DNA of 64,000 bases from Mucilaginibacter aquariorum (GCF_024498135.1 NZ_JANHOH010000002.1:372001-436000); one strand, 5' to 3'. Positions 16,814 through 25,631 are shown, counted from the stretch's first letter. The notes: generated by a model from the sequence alone, not told the origin. Numbers and translations are program-made.

Positions 16814-18323
16814 TACCGGTCATTTCTTCGGGGATGGGCACACCTAACATTTGTAATACGGTTGGTGCAATATCACCCAGCTTGCCGTCTTTTACGTGCT
16901 TAACATCGCTGTCAATAATAATACAAGGCACCAGGTTAGTGGTATGCGCTGTATTTGGCGAACCATCTTCGTTTATCATATAATCGGCATTGCCATGATC
17001 GGCAATAATGATGAACGAGTAGCCATTTCTTAAACCGGTTTCAACCACCGCTTTTGTGCAGGCATCGGCTGTTTCGGCAGCTTTCATCACCGCGCTAAAT
17101 ACACCTGTATGGCCAACCATATCGGTATTTGCAAAGTTTAGGCATACAAAATCGGGCCAGCCACTTTCCAGCTCGGGGATGATGGCATCGCGGATGCCTT
17201 CGGCACTCATTTCGGGCTGCAAATCATATGTAGCAACCTTTGGCGATGGTACTAATAAGCGCTTCTCGTTATTAAACGCGGTTTCGCGGCCGCCAGAGAA
17301 GAAGAACGTTACGTGTGGATATTTCTCTGTTTCGGCAATACGAATCTGGTTTTTGTTGGCGCCTTCTAAAACTTCACCCAAGGTTTTGGTGAGGTCGTCC
17401 TTACGGAAAACCACCTTAACATTTTTAAAAGTTTCATCGTACGATGTCATAGTAACATAATGCACATTAAGCGGGTGCATATTATACTCGGGGAATGACT
17501 TTTGCGTAAGTGCAAGTGAGATCTCGCGGCCTCTATCTGTACGGAAATTAAAGCAGATAACCACATCGCCTTCTTTAATAACGGCAACTGGTTTACCATA
17601 ACTATCTACGCGTACCACCGGTAAAATAAATTCATCGGTAACACCTTCGTCGTATGATTTTTTTATGGAAGCGATGATATCCTGGGAAGCCTCACCTTCG
17701 CCATTAACCATTAGGTCGTAAGCTTTTTTAACGCGCTCCCAGCGATTATCTCTATCCATAGCATAATACCGGCCAATAGCCGAAGCTAATTTTACAGGGG
17801 TAGGGGCTATATGGTCTTCCAGTTCGGTTATGAAATTTATACCCGAATTAGGATCGGTATCGCGGCCATCTAAAAACGCATGAATAAACACCTTCTGCAA
17901 TCCTAACGATGTTGTAGCATCTACTAAACCTTTTAAGTGGTTAATATGCGCGTGCACACCACCATCGCTTACCAAGCCAATAAAATGCACATCCTTATTA
18001 TTTGCCTTAGCATAATCAAAAGCCTCAACCAGGGCTTCGTTCTGCACAAACTCGTTATCAATAACGGCTTTATTTATACGGCCCAGTTCCTGGTAAACCA
18101 CACGGCCGGCACCTAAATTCATGTGCCCAACTTCAGAGTTTCCCATTTGTCCTTCGGGTAAGCCTACAGCAATGCCCGAAGCTTCAAGCTTCGAGTTTGG
18201 ATACTGCGCTATCATCGAATCGAAGAATGGCGTGTTTGCCGCTACTATAGCGTTTGATTTGTCATTACGGCCGTAACCCCAGCCGTCCAGTATAATTAAA
18301 GCAACTTTTTTTCTGTTTTCCAC
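16800..18323 (-). CDS. gpmI: 2,3-bisphosphoglycerate-independent phosphoglycerate mutase
   Basis: A 507-residue dimanganese enzyme that interconverts 3- and 2-phosphoglycerate in glycolysis. The metal-binding ILDGWGYG (D13) opens the protein and the phosphorylated serine is S63 in GQMGNSEVGHMNLGAGR. Later motifs DGGVHAH, DGRDTDP and IADHGNADYM carry the remaining metal and substrate ligands. The start is GTG. An exact -7 element ends 4 bases before it, so the mRNA is predicted to begin at or within a base or two of the GTG. The downstream lipoprotein gene overlaps its end. Confidence 0.96.
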   Translation of the reverse strand: MENRKKVALIILDGWGYGRNDKSNAIVAANTPFFDSMIAQYPNSKLEASGIAVGLPEGQMGNSEVGHMNLGAGRVVYQELGRINKAVIDNEFVQNEALVEAFDYAKANNKDVHFIGLVSDGGVHAHINHLKGLVDATTSLGLQKVFIHAFLDGRDTDPNSGINFITELEDHIAPTPVKLASAIGRYYAMDRDNRWERVKKAYDLMVNGEGEASQDIIASIKKSYDEGVTDEFILPVVRVDSYGKPVAVIKEGDVVICFNFRTDRGREISLALTQKSFPEYNMHPLNVHYVTMTSYDETFKNVKVVFRKDDLTKTLGEVLEGANKNQIRIAETEKYPHVTFFFSGGRETAFNNEKRLLVPSPKVATYDLQPEMSAEGIRDAIIPELESGWPDFVCLNFANTDMVGHTGVFSAVMKAAETADACTKAVVETGLRNGYSFIIIADHGNADYMINEDGSPNTAHTTNLVPCIIIDSDVKHVKDGKLGDIAPTVLQMLGVPIPEEMTGNVLV

Positions 18324-18327
18324 AATG

Positions 18328-18335
18328 CAAATATA
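18328..18335 (-). promoter_or_regulatory. -7 promoter element of gpmI, predicted leaderless
   Basis: TATATTTG on the minus strand, then four bases (CATT), then the GTG start codon. No -33 TTG is visible. Confidence 0.65.
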
Positions 18336-18415
18336 AAAGCAACGTTTAAAGATTGTAGTTTAAACACCTTTTATTTTTTAAGGTGCAACAATTTTTTAGT
18401 TTATTGGTCATATAT

Positions 18416-18814
18416 ATGATGAAACTAAGACTCATGCCGCTACTTACCCTTTTATTTTTGCTGCCTATGGTAGCAACCGCGGATACTATTGAAAAAATTT
18501 CGGAACTTATTAAACAGGGTAACGCGCACGAGATTGCCAAATTTTTTGCAACCAGCGTGGACATTAGCATTTTAGATGAAACCAATGTATACTCAAAGGC
18601 GCAGTCGGAAATGATACTGGATAAGTTTTTTAAAGAAAACAAACCCCATACTGTAAAACTGCTTCATCGAATAAACTCCAACCCCAATTATAACTTTGGC
18701 GTGCTTATTTTAACTACCGATAAGGGCAAGTTCCGGGTATCATATACCCTTAAAGAAGTTAATAAAGTAATGGCAATCATTGAGTTGCGAATAGAAACTG
18801 AAAAACCTAATTAA
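18416..18814 (+). CDS. DUF4783 domain exported protein
   Basis: A 132-residue protein with a signal peptide (cleavage around VATADT) and a DUF4783 domain, whose members have an NTF2-like cone fold. The conserved stretch starts with IEKISELIKQGNAHEIAKFF and continues with ETNVYSKAQSEMILDKFF. Function is unknown; in Bacteroidota it is commonly found directly before nadC, as here. An in-frame GTG at 18383 would add an unlikely N-terminal extension, so the double ATG at 18416/18419 is preferred. Confidence 0.8.
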   Translation: MMKLRLMPLLTLLFLLPMVATADTIEKISELIKQGNAHEIAKFFATSVDISILDETNVYSKAQSEMILDKFFKENKPHTVKLLHRINSNPNYNFGVLILTTDKGKFRVSYTLKEVNKVMAIIELRIETEKPN

Positions 18815-18828
18815 TCATCAATTGTTCT

Positions 18829-18836
18829 TACTTTTG
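18829..18836 (+). promoter_or_regulatory. -7 promoter element of nadC
   Basis: TACTTTTG, an exact TAnnTTTG, 20 bases before the TTG start of nadC. It suggests nadC is not only expressed from the DUF4783 promoter. Confidence 0.5.
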
Positions 18837-18856
18837 AAACTCAAAAAAGCAAAGGT

Positions 18857-19705
18857 TTGAACAAAGAAATTATACACCAGTTTATAGTAAATGCCTTAAG
18901 TGAGGATGTTGGCGATGGCGACCATACATCACTATCAACTATTGAAGCAGGAACACAAGGAAAAGCAAAGTTATTAGTTAAAGATACCGGCATATTGGCA
19001 GGCGTTGAGCTGGCGGCAGAGATATTTCGCGAAGTTGACCCTAACCTTAAGCTGAATATTTTTTTGAACGATGGCGCCGAGGTTAAGCCCAAAGATATCG
19101 CGTTTGAAGTAGAGGGCGATGCACAAAGTATTTTAAAGGCCGAGCGTTTGGTGTTAAATTGTATGCAGCGCATGAGCGGCATAGCTACCAATACCAACCA
19201 AATAGTAGACCTTTTACAAGGCACTAATACCAAAGTTTTAGATACGCGCAAAACCACACCCGGAATGCGCTACCTCGAAAAATGGGCTGTACGTATTGGC
19301 GGCGGCGTTAACCATCGTTTCGGTTTGTATGATATGATCCTGATAAAGGATAATCATGTTGATTATTCGGGTGGGATACGCCAGGCAATTGAAAATGCCA
19401 ACCGTTATCTCAACGAAACAGGAAAAAAACTGGCAATTGAAATTGAAGTAAGAAACCTTGATGAGTTGGAGCAGGTATTGCAAACCGGCAATGTTAACCG
19501 TATATTAATAGATAATTTTAATTATGCTGATCTGAAACAGGCCGTGAATATGATAGAAGGCCGCTATATTACGGAAGCATCTGGTGGCATAACTATTGAT
19601 AATATACGTGATTATGCTAATTGCGGTGTAGATTACGTATCGGTAGGCGCGCTTACACATTCAGTGAAAAGTTTAGACCTCAGTTTAAAAGCAGTAAAAT
19701 TATAA
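18857..19705 (+). CDS. nadC: Nicotinate-nucleotide diphosphorylase (carboxylating)
   Basis: Quinolinate phosphoribosyltransferase of 282 residues: quinolinate plus PRPP gives nicotinate mononucleotide, CO2 and pyrophosphate in NAD synthesis. Typical motifs are SEDVGDGDHTS at the N-terminus, LDTRKTTPGMRYLEK and GGGVNHRFGLYD for quinolinate binding, IEIEVRN, and the C-terminal SGGI and VDYVSVGALTHS phosphate loop. The start is TTG; the first conserved residues begin right after it and no upstream start fits. plsY follows at 47 bases. Confidence 0.95.
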   Translation: MNKEIIHQFIVNALSEDVGDGDHTSLSTIEAGTQGKAKLLVKDTGILAGVELAAEIFREVDPNLKLNIFLNDGAEVKPKDIAFEVEGDAQSILKAERLVLNCMQRMSGIATNTNQIVDLLQGTNTKVLDTRKTTPGMRYLEKWAVRIGGGVNHRFGLYDMILIKDNHVDYSGGIRQAIENANRYLNETGKKLAIEIEVRNLDELEQVLQTGNVNRILIDNFNYADLKQAVNMIEGRYITEASGGITIDNIRDYANCGVDYVSVGALTHSVKSLDLSLKAVKL

Positions 19706-19752
19706 TGATATATTGCGGTAGTATAACATCAATTTAATAATATTGCAGACAG

Positions 19753-20400
19753 ATGCTATCAATCTACTCGATTTCAGCGCTTATTCTGGCTTACCTATTT
19801 GGATCAATTCCTACTGCAGTATGGATAGGGCAGGCATTTTATAATATAGACGTACGGGAGTATGGCAGCGGTAACGCCGGTGCTACTAATACTTTTAGGG
19901 TGCTGGGCAAAAAAGCTGGTATCCCGGTAATGCTGCTCGATATTTTAAAAGGATGGACAGCCACCAACCTGGCCTATGTTATAGGGGTTACCACTACAGG
20001 GGCCTATCATTCCATAGCATTTACTAATTACGAACTGGCACTTGGCATAGCCGCAGTTATGGGGCACTTGTTCCCGGTTTTTGCAGGTTTTAGAGGGGGG
20101 AAGGGTATTGCCACGCTTTTTGGAATGATATTGGCTATAAACTTACCAGCTTCTTTACTTTGCGTATTGGTATTTATTGTAACGCTGCTAATAACCAGGT
20201 ATGTATCATTAGCATCCATAATGGCAGGTTTTACATATCCCATCGGTGTAACATTTATATTTCCGGTGTATATTAAATCGGTCATAATATATGGAATGTG
20301 TATTTGCATACTGATACTGGTTACGCATCAAAAAAACATAGAACGATTATTAAAAGGTAAAGAGTCAAAAGTGAATTTATTTAAAAAGAAAACTACCTGA
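19753..20400 (+). CDS. plsY: Glycerol-3-phosphate acyltransferase (acyl-phosphate dependent)
   Basis: A 215-residue inner-membrane enzyme that transfers an acyl chain from acyl-phosphate to glycerol 3-phosphate, the first step of phospholipid synthesis. Three PlsY motifs are visible: SIPTAVWIG in the first helix, the substrate motif GSGNAGATNTFR (near residue 40) and GHLFPVFAGFRGGKGIATLFG (near residue 105). About five membrane helices and a basic C-terminus are present. It lies between nadC and an M48 protease gene that starts 6 bases after its stop, so the three may be one operon. Confidence 0.95.
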   Translation: MLSIYSISALILAYLFGSIPTAVWIGQAFYNIDVREYGSGNAGATNTFRVLGKKAGIPVMLLDILKGWTATNLAYVIGVTTTGAYHSIAFTNYELALGIAAVMGHLFPVFAGFRGGKGIATLFGMILAINLPASLLCVLVFIVTLLITRYVSLASIMAGFTYPIGVTFIFPVYIKSVIIYGMCICILILVTHQKNIERLLKGKESKVNLFKKKTT

Positions 20401-20406
20401 CTTGCC

Positions 20407-21210
20407 ATGAAAAGAATTAGACCTATGCTGGCGCTGGCCGTAATCGCCGTCGCTATTTACGCATGTTCCACCGTGCCATTAACCGGCCGTTCACAATTAA
20501 GCTTAGTAAGTGATGACCAGATAAACCCTGCGGCGGCACAAAGTTATCGCCAGTTGTTATCAGACCCCAGCACAAAAGTTATTAATAGCGGTACCGATGC
20601 CCAGCGTGTTAAACGGATAGGCAACCAGCTTGCTATTGCGATAGATAGTTATTTAAAAACTAACGGCTACGGCGATCAGTATAATTATCAATGGGAATTT
20701 AACCTGATACAAAGTAAAGAGATAAACGCCTGGTGTATGCCGGGTGGTAAAGTAGCGGTTTACAGCGGTATACTGCCTGTTACACAAACTGATGCCGGTT
20801 TAGCCACTGTTATGGGGCACGAAATTGGCCACGCTATTGCTCACCACTCTGCCGAAGCACTTTCGCAGCAAATGGCTGTACAGGCCGGCGGTGCAGCAGT
20901 TGGTGCTGCTACAGGCAACAAATCGCAAACAACACAGGCTATTATAGGCACACTTTACGGTGTAGGCGGCCAACTGGCAACATTAAAATATTCAAGGGAT
21001 AAAGAGAATGAAGCCGATAGATTGGGTTTAACTTTTATGGCCATGGCCGGATATGACCCACGCCAGGCTGTTAGCTTTTGGCAACGCATGTCTGCACAAA
21101 GCCAGGGCGCCCCACCAGAATTTTTAAGTACCCACCCATCTGATGCTACCCGTATAGCCAATATTCAAAAGCTGATACCCGAGGCAATGAAATACTATAA
21201 AGGGAAATAA
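20407..21210 (+). CDS. M48-family metalloprotease lipoprotein
   Basis: A 267-residue zinc protease anchored as a lipoprotein (lipobox IYAC, Cys 20). The HExxH motif is H138-E139-x-x-H142 in VMGHEIGHAIAHHS and the third ligand is E202 in KENEADRLGLTFM. This is the LoiP/YggG-type subgroup of M48 proteins, which in Proteobacteria work in outer-membrane quality control. The stretch CSTVPLTGRSQLSLVSD after the lipid site is common to the subgroup. It starts 6 bases after plsY and ends before a good terminator. Confidence 0.92.
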   Translation: MKRIRPMLALAVIAVAIYACSTVPLTGRSQLSLVSDDQINPAAAQSYRQLLSDPSTKVINSGTDAQRVKRIGNQLAIAIDSYLKTNGYGDQYNYQWEFNLIQSKEINAWCMPGGKVAVYSGILPVTQTDAGLATVMGHEIGHAIAHHSAEALSQQMAVQAGGAAVGAATGNKSQTTQAIIGTLYGVGGQLATLKYSRDKENEADRLGLTFMAMAGYDPRQAVSFWQRMSAQSQGAPPEFLSTHPSDATRIANIQKLIPEAMKYYKGK

Positions 21211-21230
21211 GAATATTAAAGATATAGTTA

Positions 21231-21264
21231 AGGCCATTGGGATTATTCCTGATGGCTTTTTTGT
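21231..21264 (+). terminator. Terminator after the M48 protease gene
   Basis: Stem AGGCCATTGGGA / TCCTGATGGCTT with two mismatches around TTAT, followed by TTTTTTG. Confidence 0.65.
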
Positions 21265-21274
21265 TTAATCAGAT

Positions 21275-21338
21275 TGTCATGGTGAGCCTGTCGAACCATT
21301 TGTTGCTTTGCTAAGTCTTCGACAAGCTCAGACTGACA
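21275..21338. repeat. Palindromic intergenic repeat, family B, copy 2
   Basis: TGTCATGGTGAGCCTGTCGA ... TCGACAAGCTCAGACTGACA: the same arms as at 1965-2028 in the opposite orientation. Confidence 0.85.
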
Positions 21339-21395
21339 ATTGTTAGTACCTTATATTAGAGAAAAACAAACCTTATAATTCATAGTTTTACACCC

Positions 21396-22145
21396 ATGGC
21401 TACATCTAAATCGCGCTTTTTAACCGCTCAATGGCGCAACCTGGTAATGCTTAATTACGAAGTTGATCCCGAGATACTAAAACCTTACCTGCCCGCTGCT
21501 ACAGAGATAGACCTTTGGCAAGGCAAGGCGTTGGTTAGCATGGTTGGCTTTATGTTTAAGGATACACACGTGCTGGGCATTAAATGGCCATTCCACGTAA
21601 ATTTTGAAGAGGTAAACCTGCGCTTTTATGTGCGCCATTTTGATGGTAAACAATGGAAACGCGGCGCGGTATTTATAAGCGAGATAGTGCCCAAAAGCAT
21701 GATCGTACTTATTGCTAATAATCTGTATAAAGAACATTACCGTTCGTTACCTATGCGGCATTCAGTAACCAAAGAGGGTGCTAACCATACCCGGTTTTTA
21801 TATGAATGGAAACTTAAGGGTGTTTGGAATAAATTAGGCGCTACAGTTCGTAATAGTCTTACCCCAATAGAAGCCGGCAGCTCCGAAGAATTTATATTTG
21901 ACCATTACTGGGGATACAACCGCTTAACCGATTATAAAACTATGCAATACGAGGTAGAGCATATTGCCTGGCAAATAGCCGGGGTTAAAGATTTTGTTTT
22001 TGAGGCAGATATAAAAGAATTATACGGCGACGCCTTTGTACCTTATTTAAGTGTAAAACCATTCTCTGCCTTTTGGGCAAATGGCTCTGAGATTGCCGTT
22101 AGGATTGCGGATAAGCTGCTGTTGGATCCGGTATTACCGGGGTAG
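21396..22145 (+). CDS. DUF2071 (YqjF-like) protein
   Basis: A 249-residue soluble protein of the DUF2071/YqjF family. The family start is visible: FLTAQWRNLVMLNYEVDPEILKPYLP, then the segment KALVSMVGFMFKDTHVLGI, NFEEVNLRFYVR, and a central GVWFxS-like region (RGAVFISEIVPKS). The C-terminus ends in SVKPFSAFWANGSEIAV. The fold is related to acetoacetate decarboxylase, but the catalytic lysine is not identifiable here and the function is unknown. The gene stands alone between two groups of family B repeats. Confidence 0.82.
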   Translation: MATSKSRFLTAQWRNLVMLNYEVDPEILKPYLPAATEIDLWQGKALVSMVGFMFKDTHVLGIKWPFHVNFEEVNLRFYVRHFDGKQWKRGAVFISEIVPKSMIVLIANNLYKEHYRSLPMRHSVTKEGANHTRFLYEWKLKGVWNKLGATVRNSLTPIEAGSSEEFIFDHYWGYNRLTDYKTMQYEVEHIAWQIAGVKDFVFEADIKELYGDAFVPYLSVKPFSAFWANGSEIAVRIADKLLLDPVLPG

Positions 22146-22152
22146 GTGGTTT

Positions 22153-22248
22153 TGTCAGTCTGAGCCTGTCGAATTTGTCAGTCTGAGCCTGTCGAAGACC
22201 TGAACGCTTTGCAAAGTCGGCAAATGGTTCGACAAGCTCACCATGACA
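22153..22248. repeat. Family B repeat, copy 3, first unit of a tandem pair
   Basis: Contains the left arm twice (TGTCAGTCTGAGCCTGTCGA at 22153 and again 22 bases later) and one right arm. With its tail it forms a unit of about 122 bases that is repeated next to it. Confidence 0.85.
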
Positions 22249-22274
22249 TATTGACGGGAATAAACTTGGTGGTT

Positions 22275-22369
22275 TGTCAGTCCGAGCTTGTCGAATTTGT
22301 CAGTCTGAGCCTGTCGAAGACCTGAACGTTTTGCATATCGGCAAATGGTTCGACAAGCTCACCATGACA
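22275..22369. repeat. Family B repeat, copy 4, second unit of a tandem pair
   Basis: Nearly the same as the unit at 22153-22248, including the doubled left arm and the tail GGGAATAAACT. That tail runs into the stop codon of pabB (22386-22388). Confidence 0.85.
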
Positions 22370-22385
22370 CGTTGATGGGAATAAA

Positions 22386-23663
22386 CTAAACTATTTTTTT
22401 GTTACCCCCCAATACTTCCAGGATGGCTTTTGCTTTCAATAAACATTCCTCGTACTCCTGTTCAGCATTGGCGTGGTAGGTGATAGCGCTGCCTACATGG
22501 AATGATAAATACTTTTTGGTGGAATTGTATAGCAGGGTGCGTATCACCACGTTAAAATCAAAATCATCATCGGGGCTAAAATAACCTACTGCTCCTGAGT
22601 ATACTCCGCGTTTGCTCCGTTCATATTGTTCCATGAGCTGCATGGCGCTAATTTTAGGTGCCCCGGTCATGCTGCCCATCGGGAAGGTGTTTTTTACCGC
22701 CTCTACTGCAGATACATCATCGCGCAACTCGCATACCACTGTAGATACCATTTGATGTACTTGTTTAAAGCTTTGTATACTGTAAAGCTCTTCGGTTTTA
22801 ACTGTGCCGGGTTTAGCGGAATGTGTTAGGTCATTCCTCACCAGGTCTACAATCATTACGTTTTCCTGTAGTTCTTTTGGGTGATTACGGAGTTCCTCAA
22901 TAATGGTTTTATCAATAGCCTCATCAGCATCGCGCCTTGCTGTACCTTTGATGGGTTGAGAGATCAGTTTACTGCCTCGTTTCGCCAAAAAACGCTCGGG
23001 CGAAGCACACATAATATAGTTACCCCTCCATTTAAAAAAGGTAGAGAAGGGGGTGGGGGAAACATTGTTTAAATTTGAAAAGATAGACAGCGGGTCAATT
23101 ACCGCGTCGTCCGCATAAAACTCCTGGCAAAAGTTGGTCACATAGATATCCCCGCGGATGATGTGTTGTTGAATTTTTTCTACGCTTTCTATATATTCGG
23201 GCTTGCTAAAACGCGGTTCCAGGTTAATAGCATGCTGTTGTTTGTCATGAGAGAGTTCGAGTCTCTCTATGGTCTCCCATATTTCCTCTTCATTTTCACC
23301 TATTATCTCAACCTCATTTCCATTTATGCTGATAAGTGTTTCAGGCGCGAAAAAGTAAAGGTCGGGGAAATCAAGTTGATCGGGGTTGTTAGATTGAAGG
23401 TTTTCCGTTTCGTTTTTCAGGTCGTATCCAAAAAAACCCGTTATCCAGCCGGGGTTAGCACTCCTGAAAGCCGATAGCTGCGCGTAAGCATTGCCAGCAC
23501 TGGCCATTATCTCTGCCTTGGCACCAACGGCTATTATAGTGTCAAACTTGCTGTAGGGGTCGTTAAAACTATTGCTGTCGAGGTAACATAGGGTGTCGAA
23601 TTGAGCAGCCCATGCGAGCGCCTTTTGTTTAAATACAGCTACGTCGGATATTTCAATAATCAC
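22386..23663 (-). CDS. pabB: Aminodeoxychorismate synthase component I
   Basis: A 425-residue chorismate-utilising enzyme that aminates chorismate to 4-amino-4-deoxychorismate for folate. The active-site lysine K239 lies in SQPIKGTARR, which separates PabB from anthranilate synthase TrpE (there PLAGT). Other motifs are CASPERFLA, VMIVDLVRNDL and FPMGSMTGAPKISAM. The glutaminase subunit is not in this window; the PabC-like lyase is at 34822-35658. The start is GTG, preceded by an exact -7 element 4 bases away, so the mRNA is predicted leaderless. The stop codon lies at the end of a duplicated repeat. Confidence 0.93.
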   Translation of the reverse strand: MIIEISDVAVFKQKALAWAAQFDTLCYLDSNSFNDPYSKFDTIIAVGAKAEIMASAGNAYAQLSAFRSANPGWITGFFGYDLKNETENLQSNNPDQLDFPDLYFFAPETLISINGNEVEIIGENEEEIWETIERLELSHDKQQHAINLEPRFSKPEYIESVEKIQQHIIRGDIYVTNFCQEFYADDAVIDPLSIFSNLNNVSPTPFSTFFKWRGNYIMCASPERFLAKRGSKLISQPIKGTARRDADEAIDKTIIEELRNHPKELQENVMIVDLVRNDLTHSAKPGTVKTEELYSIQSFKQVHQMVSTVVCELRDDVSAVEAVKNTFPMGSMTGAPKISAMQLMEQYERSKRGVYSGAVGYFSPDDDFDFNVVIRTLLYNSTKKYLSFHVGSAITYHANAEQEYEECLLKAKAILEVLGGNKKIV

Positions 23664-23667
23664 ACTG

Positions 23668-23675
23668 CAAAAATA
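23668..23675 (-). promoter_or_regulatory. -7 promoter element of pabB, predicted leaderless
   Basis: TATTTTTG on the minus strand, then CAGT, then the GTG start. The spacing is the same as in gpmI and in the gene at 32531-33418. Confidence 0.65.
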
Positions 23676-23688
23676 GCTAAGAAAATAT

Positions 23689-23716
23689 AAAAGGCCCCGA
23701 TTAATCGAGGCCTTTT
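23689..23716 (-). terminator. Terminator of purA
   Basis: AAAAGGCC / GGCCTTTT arms around a second self-complementary core (CGATTAATCG); on the minus strand followed by an AT-rich stretch. Confidence 0.65.
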
Positions 23717-23734
23717 GAATGTTATACGTTTAAG

Positions 23735-23801
23735 TTTCGGTGAGGACACCGAAACCGGGGATATTTTATATTAATCCTATTGGCGGTGTCCCCACCGCCA
23801 A
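23735..23801. repeat. Twin hairpin repeat, family G
   Basis: Two perfect hairpins in a row: TTTCGGTG AGGA CACCGAAA (23735-23754) and TTGGCGGTG TCCC CACCGCCAA (23780-23801). Their loop sequences and arms are related (both GGTG/CACC), suggesting one REP-like unit. Confidence 0.75.
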
Positions 23802-23808
23802 GCGCTAT

Positions 23809-25086
23809 TTAGTGCAATACCAAAGTCTGTTTCCTGTCTGGTCCAACAGATAACCATTTTACGGGTACTTGTAATTCGGCTTCCAGGTATTCGATGTATG
23901 CTTGCAGTTTTGCAGGGATCTCGTTCAGTTCGGTAATACCTGTAAGGTCTTCGTTCCAGCCATCAATTTCTTTCAAAACAGGGTGGGCGTCAACCGAGCA
24001 AATATCGTAAGGCATATAATCTATCTGTTCGCCTAAGTAGTTGTAGTGGGTACACGCATAGATCTTATCAAAACCGCTAAGCACATCGGCCTTTGTCATT
24101 ACCAGTTGGGTAACACCATTTAGCATAATAGCATATTTTAAGGCGGGGAGATCGATCCAGCCGGTACGGCGTGGCCTGCCTGTGGTAGCGCCAAACTCGT
24201 GGCCTATGCGGCGTAGCTCTTCGCCCATTTCATCGTTTAACTCGGTAGGGAAGGGGCCGCCACCAACACGGGTACAATAAGCTTTAAAAATACCTATTAC
24301 ATCGCCAATTTTGCTTGGGGCAATACCTAAACCGGTACATGCGCCTGCAGCTGTAGTATTTGATGAAGTAACAAACGGGTACGAACCAAAGTCGATATCC
24401 AGCATGGCGCCTTGTGCACCTTCGGCTAATACCTTTTTACCATCCTTAATATATTGGTTAACCAAATGTTCAGAATCAACCAGTGGGAATTGTTTAATGT
24501 ACTCGATCGCTTCAAAAAATGCAGCTTCGCGTTCGCTAAAATCAGCTACTTCGCCATACATGGCCTGTAACATAGAAGTATGCTTGTCAACCAGTTTTTG
24601 GTAGCGGTCTTTAAAATCGGGCAGGGTAATATCACCAATACGTAAACCGTTACGGCCGGTTTTATCCATATAAGTTGGGCCGATACCTTTTAATGTTGAA
24701 CCAATTTTGCCATCGCCCATTTTCTTTTCAGAAGCGGCATCAAGCAGTTGGTGGGTAGGAAGAATTAGGTGCGCCTTTTTAGCTATCATCAAATTCTTTT
24801 TAGCCAAAAGATCATGACCTGCATCTTTAAGCTTATCAAGCTCCTTTTTCAAGGTGATAGGGTCAATAACAACGCCGTTACCGATCAGGTTCATGGTGTT
24901 ATCAAAAAATATTCCCGAAGGGATGGTATTCAAAACAAACTTTTTGCCTTCAAACTCTAAAGTGTGACCGGCATTTGGGCCGCCCTGGAAACGGGCTATC
25001 AGGTCATAACCTGCGCTAAGCACATCAACAATTTTACCTTTACCTTCGTCGCCCCACTGGAGGCCTAATAATACATCAACAGCCAT
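23809..25086 (-). CDS. purA: Adenylosuccinate synthase
   Basis: A 425-residue enzyme joining IMP and aspartate with GTP to give adenylosuccinate, the first step from IMP to AMP. The N-terminal LLGLQWGDEGKGKIVD holds the catalytic Asp and the P-loop; GGPNAGHT, IGPTYMDKTGRNGLR, VTSSNTTAAGACTGLGI and TGRPRRTGWIDLP are the usual IMP and GTP motifs. Length is normal. The fur-type gene lies 48 bases upstream on the same strand. No -7 element was found directly before purA, so it may depend on the fur promoter. Confidence 0.97.
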   Translation of the reverse strand: MAVDVLLGLQWGDEGKGKIVDVLSAGYDLIARFQGGPNAGHTLEFEGKKFVLNTIPSGIFFDNTMNLIGNGVVIDPITLKKELDKLKDAGHDLLAKKNLMIAKKAHLILPTHQLLDAASEKKMGDGKIGSTLKGIGPTYMDKTGRNGLRIGDITLPDFKDRYQKLVDKHTSMLQAMYGEVADFSEREAAFFEAIEYIKQFPLVDSEHLVNQYIKDGKKVLAEGAQGAMLDIDFGSYPFVTSSNTTAAGACTGLGIAPSKIGDVIGIFKAYCTRVGGGPFPTELNDEMGEELRRIGHEFGATTGRPRRTGWIDLPALKYAIMLNGVTQLVMTKADVLSGFDKIYACTHYNYLGEQIDYMPYDICSVDAHPVLKEIDGWNEDLTGITELNEIPAKLQAYIEYLEAELQVPVKWLSVGPDRKQTLVLH

Positions 25087-25134
25087 TAAATGATATCTTT
25101 ATCTGAAATAAGTTTTAAATGATTTTTTTGGGCA

Positions 25135-25605
25135 CTACTGAACTCTCCTGTCGCAATAACCTTCGCGAAGTTTGGTGCAATTACCATACAGGTTTAAAGA
25201 GTGGTGCTTGATTTCGAATTTTAAAAGATCGCCCATCATACTCTGGATCTGCTGTATACGAGGGTCGCAGAACTCAACCACCTTGCCGCAATCAATACAA
25301 ATAATGTGATCGTGCTGTTTGTAGCCGTATGATTTTTCGAACTGTGCCATGTTCTTGCCAAACTGGTGTTTGGTTACCAGATCGCATGATACCAGCAATT
25401 CTAAAGTATTGTAAACCGTGGCACGGCTTACGCGGTATTTCTTATTTTTCATGTGGATATATAAAGATTCCACATCAAAATGATCGCTTCTCGAGTAAAT
25501 TTCTTCGAGTATGGCAAAGCGCTCGGGTGTTTTCCGGAGGCTTTTGTTTTCGAGGTAGGCCTCAAAAATCTTTTTTACCAACGCAATGGTTTCCTGTACA
25601 GGCAT
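25135..25605 (-). CDS. Fur-family transcriptional regulator
   Basis: A 156-residue Fur/PerR-type repressor. The winged helix includes [24 protein letters not shown] and the recognition region [16 protein letters not shown]. The metal sites include [18 protein letters not shown] and a second cysteine pair near the C-terminus (YGNC..REGYC). The motif cannot tell Fur, Zur and PerR apart. A -7 element and a perfect 7-1-7 dyad lie between promoter and start codon, which fits autoregulation. Its position just before purA is unusual for an iron regulator and may mean co-transcription. Confidence 0.9.
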   Translation of the reverse strand: MPVQETIALVKKIFEAYLENKSLRKTPERFAILEEIYSRSDHFDVESLYIHMKNKKYRVSRATVYNTLELLVSCDLVTKHQFGKNMAQFEKSYGYKQHDHIICIDCGKVVEFCDPRIQQIQSMMGDLLKFEIKHHSLNLYGNCTKLREGYCDRRVQ

Positions 25606-25606
25606 A

Positions 25607-25621
25607 ATGTTAAATTAACAT
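25607..25621. promoter_or_regulatory. Perfect 7-1-7 dyad in the fur leader (putative operator)
   Basis: ATGTTAA-A-TTAACAT. Fur and PerR boxes in other bacteria have the same 7-1-7 geometry. It starts 1 base from the start codon and overlaps the predicted transcription start. Confidence 0.55.
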
Positions 25622-25623
25622 GG

Positions 25624-25631
25624 CAAAGGTA
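25624..25631 (-). promoter_or_regulatory. -7 promoter element of the fur-type gene
   Basis: TACCTTTG on the minus strand, 18 bases before the start codon and immediately next to the 7-1-7 dyad. Confidence 0.6.

Noticed and set aside
23025..23062. Stretch in pabB that looks like an intergenic CCCC/GGGG inverted repeat
   Set aside because: It encodes the ordinary PabB segment before CASPERF, with normal residues, so the symmetry is probably chance or a mild codon bias effect.
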